Source of the DNA: a virus | Length of the DNA stretch: 64,000 nucleotides | Strand: one strand, 5' to 3' | IMG/VR virus record: IMGVR_UViG_3300007541_000018 | Location: 1-64,000 of that record | Shown: positions 41,978-52,900 of the stretch, one piece after another | Numbering within the stretch: position 1 is the stretch's first letter | Layout of the letters: every line of letters begins with the position of its first letter | Notes under the pieces: generated by a model | What the model was told of the DNA's origin: nothing | The model's database searches: none | Seen by the model: only the letters and a program-made list of their open reading frames with translations | Program-made: the position numbers and the translations under genes

Positions 41978-44900
41978 CAGTTTCTCCTAAGATCAAACAT
42001 TGTTGTTCCTTTAAATCCTACACCTAGCTTATCAGTATTTATGGAGTCGGACATTCCGTAAGGTGCGTTCGTAGCCTTGTATATATCTACTAATTTTGGT
42101 CTTCCTAAAAATTCCAAAGAGTTATGTTTTGCATTTGCAAAAGTATTAGCGGCAGACTCATCCAGTCTAATGGTCTGCCTAGACGAATCTAAGAATCTTT
42201 GAGGCAGGTAGTACCCTGAGGTAGAGAACTCATCATTATAGCTATTAAATAGATATAGACTTGGGAATTGAGATTGTGCCGTGACTGGGCTCGTAGAGCA
42301 GTCTGCCGATAAGAAATACCCTTGGGCTATTGTTTGATACGGCCTACTGTCCTCCTCAGGATAGACTCCCCCTGACGCATACGATAATGCCATAGCAGCA
42401 GAATCTACATCAAAGAATATTCTAAATGGCCCTTGGTTAGCGTATGTTCCTGAAACTCCAAAGGTATCAGCATTTGCATTTCTAACAGTACCCCACCCAG
42501 AAAACTCCGCGTTTAAACACCCTGCGCTTACATAAACAGCACTTCCGTAGAAATCTAGAATAGACAGAGTACTAGTTTCAATAGAACCTGAACCATTGTA
42601 AGGATTGTCTACGAAGGATCCATAAGCTACGGAAGAAGGGTCTGAAGGATCAACTCCACTTAGGTATGCTGCTCTAGGTCCGTGATGACCTGCAAGCCCA
42701 GGCCAAGTCCCACCCACAGAACAGTAACTAGCGTTGAGTGTAGACTGCCCTGTGATGGCCCATATTCTAAGATCATTACATCCTCCTGGAATTGAAGTAT
42801 CGTAATATACTTCATCTGCGACGACAGGTCCTACATAGAAGTTAACATTATCAACATCTACAGTACTGTTATTATGAGCCCTTACGACAATACCTCCATT
42901 AGAAATATTTTCTCTAAAGGATGCGTCTGTCATACCTCCTTCAATGTTAGCTAAGTACCAAAGATTAGGAATACCTCCTGTGGTATTCTTTGTAAACTTG
43001 AAGAAAGATCCTGGTTGGGAAGTGTAGTTATACTTTTGTTCGTATGCAGCTAGAATGTGGGGTCTAATAGAATCTTCCTTGTTAGTACAAAGAAGTTTCA
43101 TTGAACCTCCGTATCTTAATGAGGATGCATCCCCATCTAGCCTTGCAGGACTAGTAACTACCTCACCGCCAATTGGGTCCCATATATTTAAGGAATCTCC
43201 CAAATCTTTCATGGAGATTCTAGATCCGTTCATAGCTACTAGATTAGACTTTATAGCGTGTAGTTCTACTGCTGTGTGGTTTCCAGAAGCCCCTAGATTC
43301 CACTCGTATCTATCCTGATGGGCAAATTCTATTACAGAGTTGTTCTCTGCGTAGCAATCCACCGAAGCTGCTCCAATGAAGGTAGGTCCTTGGAATTTTA
43401 ATGTTGCGGAGTTTAGGGCTGCTAGTGCAGCGCCGTCTGCATCTCCATTAACAAACCCTGTGATTATGCTTGCTATGGTTTCACTACCTATAAAATTCAA
43501 TGTGGATCCAACTGATCTCGCTAGGTAACCTTTTGTTCCATATCCAGTAGCAAGAGAACCTGCGCCATCAGAAGTACCCCCGTTAACAGAAATACCTGTA
43601 CCTAGTCTGGTGTGAGCTAGGATAACATCAGACTCTACTAGGTCAACTGCGGGTTCAATGCTTCCATCTGAAGAAGATAAGAAGTGGTCAGCAATCAAAG
43701 TCGCTGCGATACCTGATACTGAATTATCTTTTTCAAATGGATACCAGTTGCAGTTATTAAATACAAGATGCTGTCCATTAGCATGTAGTAAATATGTATA
43801 GTCTTTATCTATTTTAGTTCCATTACCCACACCAGCTAAGGTATTTTGTGGATTTACATCGGGTCTTCCATATGTAAAAGAAGTATTGTGACCTCTAATA
43901 CCTACAGTATCATTGTACTGTACGGCATACTCATCAAAATCAAAGAATGACCCGTTGGAGTTTATTCCAACATTGTTATTGAATATATCTAACTGACCTT
44001 GGAACTGCACATCACTCTCTGCTACCTCCATACCTGTAGCACAGAACGATATATGCAACTCACCTGCATTCTCAGAAGTCACTTGTGAGTTCTTTAGGAT
44101 CATGCCATAATCTTGATCAGATATGGAGAAAAGAACATCATTACCGCTAAGAACACTGTCTCCAACAAAATTTATTTTTGAGTTTAGTGCATTAATTCCT
44201 ACAGTGCGGACATCCTTTCTGGTTGTTGAGGTAAGAGGCTCGTAGTTTCTAGAAACTACGAATCTTCTTCTAAGGTTAACTTGAGAATTTAAAACCTCAA
44301 CACCTTTATCAGAGGCTCTCGTTACAAAACAATCTTCTAAAGTTATGTTGTCTGTATTTTGGATATCAATTCCTATTGCAGACCTTGTAGTATAAGGGAT
44401 CGTCTTTCCTTCTGCGCCAACTACATTAAATCTTCTTATCCAAATGGGTCCGTTACAGTTTCTAACTTTTATAGATCTTAAGAAATTGTTTGAAGCAAAT
44501 CCGTTTGCACCTAATGAATTTAAGCCTACACCATTTGATCTAAGTAATGGATTTCCTAATGCATTTAGTGAAGATATGTCTAAAACATCTACGGTATCAT
44601 CTACAATAACAGAAAGAGCATTTTTAATGTCTCTTACTCTAAACAGATCTCCTGAAATCCAATCGTTAGCTCCTAAGTCGGTGGCCGTATTCTGAGCTAA
44701 TGTAGTGGACAACCTTTGAGATCTCATAGAACGGGTTGCACCATAGTTAGTCATCTGTGCTACAGCTATGAAATCTAAAGGGTTAGTCCATAGAGAAGAT
44801 GTATTAGCACTTAAAGATAGGGCAGAAGTGGTTTCAATTACATCAACTGCTTCCGAAGAACTAACTTCTAATATTGCGTAACTATCACCATCTTCATCAG

Positions 44901-45342
44901 TATACTTAGCAGAGCTTGGCTTGAAATCAGTCCAAACTCTGTTTACAATCTCTAAGGAACCTCCGTCCTCACATGTAATATTATTTAAAGTTAGATCTCC
45001 TAGATCACCTGTATCTGCTACTTCAATAATTACAGGCATTCTTATTATCTCAGGAAGGGCTTCTACAGCCTCCTGAACAGTAGTGAATACATTAGCACTT
45101 AACTCTATACCAGTGGGGATTGTAGAAGATACTACGAGGGCTAGTCCTGGTAACGAGGAGGTGGCCCATCCAGTAGCCTTCTCCCATAAGTAGTAAGTTC
45201 TCTCCTCTAAGTCGTGTAAAGGGAGGTTATCTTGCTCCCAGTTATAGAATGCAGAGCTATCAAACTTGGTTACTAAAGGGTTCCAGTAGTTGTAAAGAAC
45301 TACACCACTAGATACTGTATAAATGTCGTTGGAATCAAACAT
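41977..45342 (-). CDS. Beta-helical tail fibre/baseplate protein, 1121 aa
   Basis: 1121 residues. The N-terminal module FYNWEQDNLPLHDLEERTYY (about 36-55) matches that of the neighbouring 829-residue protein and probably anchors both at the same site. The rest is dominated by a long right-handed beta-helix (about 90-900), with short repeats such as SIKVRNCNGPIWIRR, NTDNITLEDCFVTRA and SDVQFQGQLDIFNNN, characteristic of glycan-binding or glycan-degrading phage fibres. The C-terminus is non-repetitive (LDSSRQTIRLDESAAN). No catalytic residues were assigned. It starts 4 bases after the 193-residue gene's stop. Confidence 0.78.
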   Translation of the reverse strand: MFDSNDIYTVSSGVVLYNYWNPLVTKFDSSAFYNWEQDNLPLHDLEERTYYLWEKATGWATSSLPGLALVVSSTIPTGIELSANVFTTVQEAVEALPEIIRMPVIIEVADTGDLGDLTLNNITCEDGGSLEIVNRVWTDFKPSSAKYTDEDGDSYAILEVSSSEAVDVIETTSALSLSANTSSLWTNPLDFIAVAQMTNYGATRSMRSQRLSTTLAQNTATDLGANDWISGDLFRVRDIKNALSVIVDDTVDVLDISSLNALGNPLLRSNGVGLNSLGANGFASNNFLRSIKVRNCNGPIWIRRFNVVGAEGKTIPYTTRSAIGIDIQNTDNITLEDCFVTRASDKGVEVLNSQVNLRRRFVVSRNYEPLTSTTRKDVRTVGINALNSKINFVGDSVLSGNDVLFSISDQDYGMILKNSQVTSENAGELHISFCATGMEVAESDVQFQGQLDIFNNNVGINSNGSFFDFDEYAVQYNDTVGIRGHNTSFTYGRPDVNPQNTLAGVGNGTKIDKDYTYLLHANGQHLVFNNCNWYPFEKDNSVSGIAATLIADHFLSSSDGSIEPAVDLVESDVILAHTRLGTGISVNGGTSDGAGSLATGYGTKGYLARSVGSTLNFIGSETIASIITGFVNGDADGAALAALNSATLKFQGPTFIGAASVDCYAENNSVIEFAHQDRYEWNLGASGNHTAVELHAIKSNLVAMNGSRISMKDLGDSLNIWDPIGGEVVTSPARLDGDASSLRYGGSMKLLCTNKEDSIRPHILAAYEQKYNYTSQPGSFFKFTKNTTGGIPNLWYLANIEGGMTDASFRENISNGGIVVRAHNNSTVDVDNVNFYVGPVVADEVYYDTSIPGGCNDLRIWAITGQSTLNASYCSVGGTWPGLAGHHGPRAAYLSGVDPSDPSSVAYGSFVDNPYNGSGSIETSTLSILDFYGSAVYVSAGCLNAEFSGWGTVRNANADTFGVSGTYANQGPFRIFFDVDSAAMALSYASGGVYPEEDSRPYQTIAQGYFLSADCSTSPVTAQSQFPSLYLFNSYNDEFSTSGYYLPQRFLDSSRQTIRLDESAANTFANAKHNSLEFLGRPKLVDIYKATNAPYGMSDSINTDKLGVGFKGTTMFDLRRN

Positions 45343-45345
45343 GGT

Positions 45346-45927
45346 TTAAAATTGGAGGGTCCAGAGGAAAACCAAAGAGAAAGCATCTGTTTTAGTTATT
45401 CCCGTAAAAGGTCTATAGGCTACAAGAATAGGTGAGGGAGTTATTAATCCTTGAGGATTCTTCATAAACAACCCTACCTCAGACAGGTCTGTAGATAAAT
45501 TAGCCGTCTGGTTATCAAGAACTAAAGTATACCTTACAGATGTTTTGGAAAGTCTGTGTACATTACTATACCGTATTTGAGCAAATGTTTTAGGAGATGC
45601 AAGAACCCCGTTCTCTATAGGACTAAGTGAATCTAAAACTAGATCAGTGTTTGGGCCATAGTCAGAGTACCCATCTAAGGCAGAAGTTAGTGAAAAGGTA
45701 GATGCTCCGTAATCCTCAGTATCCCCAGAAACACCTACCTGAAAATGGGTAATCTGAAATCCTTCTATCGTTTCAGATCCAGAGGCTGAGAACAAGTGTG
45801 ATAACGCTACGCCCATACCTGAAGTAATGACATTATGATCATCCCACACCTGCTCTCTAGATCCGTCAGGATATACCTTATAAATCTCTAAATGGCCCGT
45901 TGGGGTAAATTTGCTTTTTTTAGACAT
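45346..45927 (-). CDS. Structural protein, smallest of three paralogues (193 aa)
   Basis: 193 residues. N-terminus GHLEIYKVYPDGSREQVW followed by DHNVITSGMGVALSHLFS and FQITHFQVG, and C-terminus SEVGLFMKNP...VAYRPF...FLWTLQF. Both ends are also found, diverged, in the next two genes (45949-48339, 48336-49991), so this looks like the basic unit of a repeated family. The family resembles small beta-rich tail/baseplate proteins but no function is recognised. The 21-base gap upstream contains AATAAATA, which I consider too close to the ATG to be a promoter. Confidence 0.75.
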   Translation of the reverse strand: MSKKSKFTPTGHLEIYKVYPDGSREQVWDDHNVITSGMGVALSHLFSASGSETIEGFQITHFQVGVSGDTEDYGASTFSLTSALDGYSDYGPNTDLVLDSLSPIENGVLASPKTFAQIRYSNVHRLSKTSVRYTLVLDNQTANLSTDLSEVGLFMKNPQGLITPSPILVAYRPFTGITKTDAFSLVFLWTLQF

Positions 45928-45948
45928 AGCTAACCTTATTTATTATAC

Positions 45949-48339
45949 TCAGAATGTGAAAAGAGTTTTCTGATTTCCCGTATCTGTTATCACACAATTA
46001 CCCTCTCTCTCAGTACTTATAATACTGTTTCTAGACTGATAAGGTCTTGGGACAGTCTGATCATGGGAATCTGATGAATATGAGTTTTCATATTGTAAAT
46101 AGGCGAATTGAGAGCCTGACACATCCTGAGGTATTGAAGCGTAAGAAGGTGTCTCTAGCGAGCTAGTTACACAAGGGTAAAGCTTATAATACTGTTGGGC
46201 ACCTAGGCCATTCTCAGATAAGCTATGGCCTAAAGTGCCCTCACATACAGAGGCAGGTACGCTTACCACTAACCAAGCTCTATACCAACCATCACCTACA
46301 TCCTCGAAATTGGCCGAGGCAGTAAAATCCCCACCTTCAACCAAAGACTCCACATCCAAAATAGAGCCATCCCATTTGAATATAGCTTTACAACTAGCCA
46401 CAGTCTCTTCTCCAACTATGCTAAGTGGAAGATCTCCGTAACCGGAGGATCCTATCTCTAATGCAAAATACTTAGATGACATTACTATATCATCTCCATC
46501 AGGAGCAGCCTCCATTTGGATTGAGCTAAAGTTTTTACAGTAAACCGATAGGGCTACTGTGCTCATACTGGATGTAAAGTATTTTTCTTGAGGAACTGAC
46601 CCGTTACTCCTGCTGGCAGCATCCTCCTCTGACCCAGCGTAGCTCTCTGTTATGTACACTGGGGCTCTACTAGGGGTTGGGTAGGCGTAAAATTCTTTAG
46701 GTATGTAGACTATATCTGATCTCCTTTGAAGGTCAGGGGATTCATCTACCTCATAAGTTTTAAGTAATATATTCTGTTGAGGAGGTGCCGAATAGTATGA
46801 ATCCACCTTGTAATCATGGTTAGATATTATACCTGGGTAAAAATGGGATGGACCTCCTACAGTAAGTCTATACGCCCTATCATTTAAAGAATTAAAATTT
46901 TCAGGATAAGCGTCGATATAGTTGTAGTCCACAGTAGGGTTTGGGACTTCCATACTTCTAAAGTAATTAGGGAATGCTACTGTGTTATAATAAGGCTCTG
47001 TGTAAACTAGGTTAGTAGAACTTACATAGTAATCATACCCAGTGGACCCTATAAGGATAAAGTCTCCACTAGTCTCACCCGCAGGTATGGTTAGAATATT
47101 TCCTCCTGCTATAGCAGCCAACCCGTCTCCAGAAATATCTAAGAAAATATGTACATCATCTAAACTTGCTTTGTTCAATACAACTGATCCTAGTGCAGAG
47201 GCTGCCCCAGAGCCCCAAGACGCAACATAGGTCCCTGGAGGTATGTCTAAATCTGTTACAACTCCTTGTGCGGCTACCGTAACAGCACTAAACTCTGCTA
47301 TAGGCATGGCTAGGTTACTTCTTATGTTAACCTGAAGCTTGTTGGGTTTTCCGTATTTAAAGTACTCCGTAATATCCTTATCTCCTGTGAACTCTTTTAG
47401 ATGTATATCTAAAGTTTTGTTACCGTAGTATAAAGGATTTCCAAGAGCCTGTATTCTTAGCTCAACGCTCTCATCCCCTGTAGGTATAAACACAGGAGAT
47501 GAAGGTGTTATGTTATAGTGTACGCCTTGCTCCGCATCTCCTGATAAATCAAAATAGAGATACCCTCCTTCTTTGATTGGGTTCATAGTTTCTACTAGAG
47601 CGGTGAACACTTGGCCTGAGCGAATGTATTTTGTGTATTGATCTCCTGAAGGTACTTCCTTTACTGTAGGGTAGAAGTACATTGCCTCGCCTAGTCGATC
47701 TGAGTAGAAGTCCCCTTTTGAGAAATCAATAGACCATTCTAAATCAATTGCAAACTCGTTAGTTTTATAAATAGGAGTTTCTAAACTTTTATACGCAGCC
47801 AGTACTATCTTGTCTTCATCTAGATGCCTCTCTGGATTTGCTATGAACAGTCCAAACTCTTTAATGTTATTACCTACAGCGGCTTCCTTATCTATATTAA
47901 TCTTTATATTAAGTATACCGTCATTAAATGTAGAAACCCACTCAGGCTGTAATACAGCAGCTACAACGGAACTTGTAGTAAATACTGTGTCGATCTCCTT
48001 CTTCCATTTTTCTTTTACTGTTATAGCATCTCTCTGTACAACTTCTAGCGTTGATTCTATACCATACGAATCAACTAAAGGATAGGCCCTAGCTAAACTG
48101 TATAAAGATTTTTTTACAGAGTCTGGCTGTGCGGAAGAATAGTTTTCGTTTAAATTATGTGCAGCGTCTCCGATCTGGAAATAGCCTAACTGAAAATCTC
48201 GTACATGAGCAGAAGGTGGAGATGTCATCAAATTAGTTAATGACATACTCAAACCATCGGTAAGAGTATTATCTCTTTCGATGTATACAACTTCCTCACG
48301 GTCGTCGTATACCTTTTTAACTGTAACATAGCCTATCAT
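45949..48339 (-). CDS. Structural protein, paralogue with Calx-beta-like and carbohydrate-binding-like inserts (796 aa)
   Basis: 796 residues. Residues 1-210 match the 193-residue protein (VTVKKVYDDREEVVYIERDN; FQLGYFQIGD; IKEFGLFIANP; FAIDLEWSIDF). About residues 215-340 then look like a Calx-beta unit (GVHYNITPSSPVFIPTGDES...NKTLDIHLKEF), the same type that fills the giant fibre. A region near 560-720 with WYRAWLVVS resembles phage carbohydrate-binding jelly-roll domains. It starts with ATGA overlap to the following gene. A multi-domain baseplate or fibre component is inferred. Confidence 0.75.
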   Translation of the reverse strand: MIGYVTVKKVYDDREEVVYIERDNTLTDGLSMSLTNLMTSPPSAHVRDFQLGYFQIGDAAHNLNENYSSAQPDSVKKSLYSLARAYPLVDSYGIESTLEVVQRDAITVKEKWKKEIDTVFTTSSVVAAVLQPEWVSTFNDGILNIKINIDKEAAVGNNIKEFGLFIANPERHLDEDKIVLAAYKSLETPIYKTNEFAIDLEWSIDFSKGDFYSDRLGEAMYFYPTVKEVPSGDQYTKYIRSGQVFTALVETMNPIKEGGYLYFDLSGDAEQGVHYNITPSSPVFIPTGDESVELRIQALGNPLYYGNKTLDIHLKEFTGDKDITEYFKYGKPNKLQVNIRSNLAMPIAEFSAVTVAAQGVVTDLDIPPGTYVASWGSGAASALGSVVLNKASLDDVHIFLDISGDGLAAIAGGNILTIPAGETSGDFILIGSTGYDYYVSSTNLVYTEPYYNTVAFPNYFRSMEVPNPTVDYNYIDAYPENFNSLNDRAYRLTVGGPSHFYPGIISNHDYKVDSYYSAPPQQNILLKTYEVDESPDLQRRSDIVYIPKEFYAYPTPSRAPVYITESYAGSEEDAASRSNGSVPQEKYFTSSMSTVALSVYCKNFSSIQMEAAPDGDDIVMSSKYFALEIGSSGYGDLPLSIVGEETVASCKAIFKWDGSILDVESLVEGGDFTASANFEDVGDGWYRAWLVVSVPASVCEGTLGHSLSENGLGAQQYYKLYPCVTSSLETPSYASIPQDVSGSQFAYLQYENSYSSDSHDQTVPRPYQSRNSIISTEREGNCVITDTGNQKTLFTF

Positions 48340-49991
48340 TCATGCACCTTTAATGTCCAAGTTATTTTGAGTCTTTGTTGGTCTTCTGCTCCAGGATCAG
48401 CCCCTGAATCAGGGAGGTAAGTTATAGGGAAGTTAAATACTTTTTTAGCTGCTAGTCTAAACTCCGGTTGGTCTAAATCTACATCTAATGAGTAGGGTCC
48501 TTTTCTTATATCTAAAGCATGAAGACCTATACAAAATACTCCTCCCATTAAATCCATCCACCTACGATCATCATATGCTAAATCAATCTCATACTGAATT
48601 TCTCCTGTAGAGGAGAAGTCGTTAGGAACATACTTAACAAGAACCCTTTCGTCCGCGCCATATGCATGACTTACGCCCGTACCTCCTCCTGTAGATCCTG
48701 TTGGATATGCAATTCTAGTGTATCCAAGCATGTCTACTGCTCTATGTATGTTTAAGCAGTTCGCAGATCCTGCTAGGGAAGTCATAGGATCGTCGTAGGC
48801 AGACATAGCACTGGTCATGTAGTAAGTCATTGAACCTACAGATGATGGCGCAAATCCTGAAGCCCATCTTAGGTCAGACATTACAACTTGAGAGCTAAGG
48901 TCATTACCTGCCGTCCAGTCCTTAACAAAATTACTTATGCTTACGGGCGGAACGGAACCTTCAAATCCAGCAAAGTTAAAGTTATGAGTAGCGTCAAGCT
49001 CTAACCATGTATTATCCTCGTAGGATGTGGTCGCATCACTTTGTAAGTAGGTATCCTTTGGATGAGGGTTCTCAGGGTATCCTGTTATTACATTAAATGC
49101 GGAAGTATCCGAAGTTAATGTCCCATCACCTTTTAAAAAGAATACTGAATCAGGAGAAGGTAACGAGGATCCTATTAAAGGAAATTCTTCTTCATCTAAA
49201 CTTCTAGTAAACCCGTCTTCGTCTGACGCAGTGTAATAATTTATAGGAACTGATCCTACGAAGATACTAGGATTTCTCATGAGAAGACCTCCTGACCTCC
49301 CTCCTGTGCTTATAAGACTATTGCCGTCAGCATCACCAGCCATAGTTATAGAATACGATAAGTCTGGTGAGGTATATGTTTGAGACGAGGGAACCAAGCA
49401 CACACTATACCAGTCATTTTCTATCTTCTTAATGTAACCGTACTGCTTGTCAACGAGGGTAGCGAATCCAGACGCATCCCATTGTATATTCAATACTGTG
49501 CTGTGACCCCAAACATTTCCAGACACTGTAGTATAAAAGTTACCGTCATCTGACGATACTATAGGATTTAAAGTATCATACTTTACATCAAATGAAAAGC
49601 TAATAGGATATCCTTCTAGAGACGATAATAGATAAGAATTTAAAGAAGGAGTTATTACTTTAGCGCCTACGGTATTTCCAAATAGCTCAAACCTGTCTGG
49701 ATACTCATCCATATATGTACCAGTACCTACCAAGGTCCAGAATTGATTAGTCTCAGAGTCTCTTAGTAGATTATGTTTTTTATAAGAATGTAGGTTTGTT
49801 TTGTAGCCCAAGCTAGTCTTTCCAAAAGTGAAACCCTGAATTACATAACTAGAAGTATCTAAAAGGTAACTTGGTGCATGTGGAGGGGTAGTTAAAATAT
49901 CCGCTATAATCTCTCCTGCTCCATCTACTACCAGATTATCCTCTTTAAATATAACCTGATCGCCTTGCGTAATTTTAACTTCCCCTTTCAT
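48336..49991 (-). CDS. Structural protein, third paralogue (551 aa)
   Basis: 551 residues. The N-terminus GEVKITQGDQVIFKEDNLVV with DGAGEIIADILTTPP and the C-terminus QRLKITWTLKVHE match the two neighbours. The middle (about 80-280) contains a DWYSVCLV-type jelly-roll segment similar to the inserted domain in the 796-residue protein, but no Calx-beta unit was seen. The ATG at 49991 shares bases with the stop of the gp7-like gene (TGATG), so the three paralogues are translated as part of the baseplate operon. Function not assigned beyond structural. Confidence 0.75.
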   Translation of the reverse strand: MKGEVKITQGDQVIFKEDNLVVDGAGEIIADILTTPPHAPSYLLDTSSYVIQGFTFGKTSLGYKTNLHSYKKHNLLRDSETNQFWTLVGTGTYMDEYPDRFELFGNTVGAKVITPSLNSYLLSSLEGYPISFSFDVKYDTLNPIVSSDDGNFYTTVSGNVWGHSTVLNIQWDASGFATLVDKQYGYIKKIENDWYSVCLVPSSQTYTSPDLSYSITMAGDADGNSLISTGGRSGGLLMRNPSIFVGSVPINYYTASDEDGFTRSLDEEEFPLIGSSLPSPDSVFFLKGDGTLTSDTSAFNVITGYPENPHPKDTYLQSDATTSYEDNTWLELDATHNFNFAGFEGSVPPVSISNFVKDWTAGNDLSSQVVMSDLRWASGFAPSSVGSMTYYMTSAMSAYDDPMTSLAGSANCLNIHRAVDMLGYTRIAYPTGSTGGGTGVSHAYGADERVLVKYVPNDFSSTGEIQYEIDLAYDDRRWMDLMGGVFCIGLHALDIRKGPYSLDVDLDQPEFRLAAKKVFNFPITYLPDSGADPGAEDQQRLKITWTLKVHE

Positions 49992-52900
49992 CAGTTCCTC
50001 ACTTCAATATTCATTGGTAGTTTATCAGAAGCCCACGGAATTGGATCAAATGATCCGTCCGCATATGTCCTGTAGTTCATCCTAGATCCTCCGCTAAGTT
50101 CAAAAGATTCCTCAGATAAAAGATGGTTTCTGCTGTGTTCTGTGTCAGCAGCATCCTTAAATAGTCTTAAAACCTTGAGAACCTCTAGTGGGGATAACTG
50201 ATAGTCTGCCTTAGCATTATACACAACATTGGAACCTAAATCCTTTCCTTCAATATAAAGGTTATCAAAATTAAAACCAAATCTAGCGTTAGATATTTGA
50301 TAACAATCTCCTACAAAAGGTCTTTTAGGTTCTAAGTAACCCTCCGTATTTATTTTTTCTTTTAGAATAGCATTCAAAGTTTTGAAAAGGAAAGGCTTCA
50401 ATATAAGCTGTCCATTTGAAGCAACCCCCAGCTTTAATGTCAGTAGCTTACCATCACTAAATGCTTGATTATCTTTTATGGTAATAGTGGAACTTAGAGG
50501 TACTATAGTCCCGTCTGGGTATAAGAATTCTACAGGATTCTCTGCCCCGTCCTTTAGTGAATTAAAATCATTACAAGAAAGATCAAGCTCTAAGCTGGTC
50601 ATCCTGTGAATGGTCTCATTCCTCATCTTTATACCATTTGTGGCCCAATAAATTTCGTTGTCCAGTTGAGTTGATGGGAATATCTCAACGACATACTTCT
50701 GATCGTCTCTATGTACCTGCTGATACCTTTGATAGTAATGAAGAGGTACAGCTATAGGTTGATTCTTAGTGCTTATGTTTAGCTTGTTTACCTGGAAGTC
50801 TGAGTCCCGTAGTCCTAGTAAAGATTGCTTAGGTAAATTTACAATATGACATGGGGTTGGTGTAGGTATCTCAGAAAAATCATCATGCGAAAACTTATGT
50901 GCTAACTTACTCTTCACATAGTTAGGAGTAAATACATCTGCTTTTATCTGCTCCCATTTTCCATTAGGCATCAAGTTCCAAAATACCCAAGTCCCGTGAT
51001 AGTCCTGTTCAGGCTCTGTGTGTACCCAAACATAACTAGCCCCCAGAGCCTTTTTGAATGAGCCTTCTCTTAAGAAGATTGACGATAATTCAAAAGTATA
51101 ATCATGTTCTTTGAAAAGTAAATTCTCATCACCGTAGTTGAAGGTATATCTTAGCCTAGGCATTCCTTGGAAAGATTTCATAGTAACCACAGTATTATCA
51201 AGCATAGGGCTTTCTGGATCTAATAAGGTCTCTGTGGCTGATAGCTCGTAAATTGATATCTTATTGTTTACTCGTTTAACTCCGTCTGTAATCTCTACAC
51301 CGCTTATTACAGTAAAATCTCTCTTCTCTTCTCCATCTACAGTAAGAGCAGATAAATGCTCTACCGTATACCCCCCTACTGACGCGGACGCTGTAGTAAG
51401 AACAGTTTCTTCAAACAGGGATTGTGTTTTATTTGCGTTAGGACCATCTACATTTAAAAAGGCATTGTAGTACACTGGTCCAAAGGCGTGAGATAGGACA
51501 GACAATCCTCCGACCTTCATCTCTTCTAAGGTTGAATTAGATATACCTTCCGATCCTATTGGAAGATAGACATTCTCGTATAAGTATGCCATTCCTCCAA
51601 AGACCCCTCTATTTATCTTAAACTTATCAAACTTATAGTTGTAAATCTCATCCTGCTCAAGATTGTAGCTATCCCAAAACTCATTCTTTAAACTCTCTAC
51701 TTCATTCCTCCATGGAACTTGATACAAGAATTTGTTTAATTCGTATTCTAGTTCTGCGTTAGACTCAACTCTTTTTCTTATCAAAGAGTAGATGAGTTCT
51801 TTTGCTTCTGAGAAATCATCTCTAAATGTGTACAGGTGACACGACGATGGAGTTATCTCTTCAAGACCTCTTGTTGGGAATGTTTGATATGAAGATACTC
51901 CATAATACTCATTGAAAGAGTTATAACCCTCACACTTATCCCACACATCTGGTAGGTGAGTATGGCTTGTTACTGGAGTGTACTCCATGGTGGAGGGGTT
52001 TAGTCCAAGTACTGCGTAATCGAAACCGTCACCTGATGTAGAAATATTTTTAAACATAGGCTGGTTATGACCAGTCCTATTAAACATTTCACCTCTATGG
52101 ATTACATTTTCAAAGTTTCTTCTTCTCTTGGAGTTTCTTCCTCCACCCATGGCGGCTACTGGTCCTGAGGCATCCAGTATATTATTATCTAACCCCCAAG
52201 TAATTCTATCTCTTTTGAAAGCTACTTTTCCATCTGTAACTAGTCCTAATGAACTATCTCTCATGTTCAGGCTGGATAGCTGGTATGAGGCGAGGGCTCC
52301 ATAAGACATTATGTCTTTAATGTCATATACTACTCTAGGGCATAGTTTGACAGAAGCTACAATAAAATCGTCACCTTGAAGATCAACATGTACCCTCTCT
52401 ATAACCTTTGCAGGAACAAAGTCTTTAATACCCCTTAAGGCATCAAAGAACTCATACTTAGAAAATGATCCAAATTTGAAAAACTCGTCTGTAAAGTTTC
52501 CTGATGATACAGCTAAGTTCATGTGAGAACTTTTTCCAGACCACAGAGGCATGTAATCTATAACATCTCTGTCGTAGTTACTAAATACACTTTCGTAGTT
52601 AGGAGGAAGGCTAAGTTTTTCAGTAAGTATTAGCCATGCATTGTTGTAGTACTTTGCTGGCCTTGGGCCTCGTACTGTATTATCAAGTACATAATCCTTA
52701 AAGGAGGAGGCATACTCCTCTTGTACTCCGAAACATATAAGCTTATCTTCTAAAAACTCTACTAGGTCGTGATTGATATCACAGTCCTTATAGAATCTCT
52801 CATCTTCAAATGGAGGTATGGGTAAAACTCTTTGTCTATACCCAAATCTAAAGTAGCCTGGGTTATAGTCTGAGAACTTATTACCCTTAAGTGTAAATAG

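Noticed and set aside
45937-45944. AATAAATA before the 193-residue gene
   Set aside because: It ends nine bases before the ATG, leaving almost no leader; the gap also continues a tightly coupled operon.
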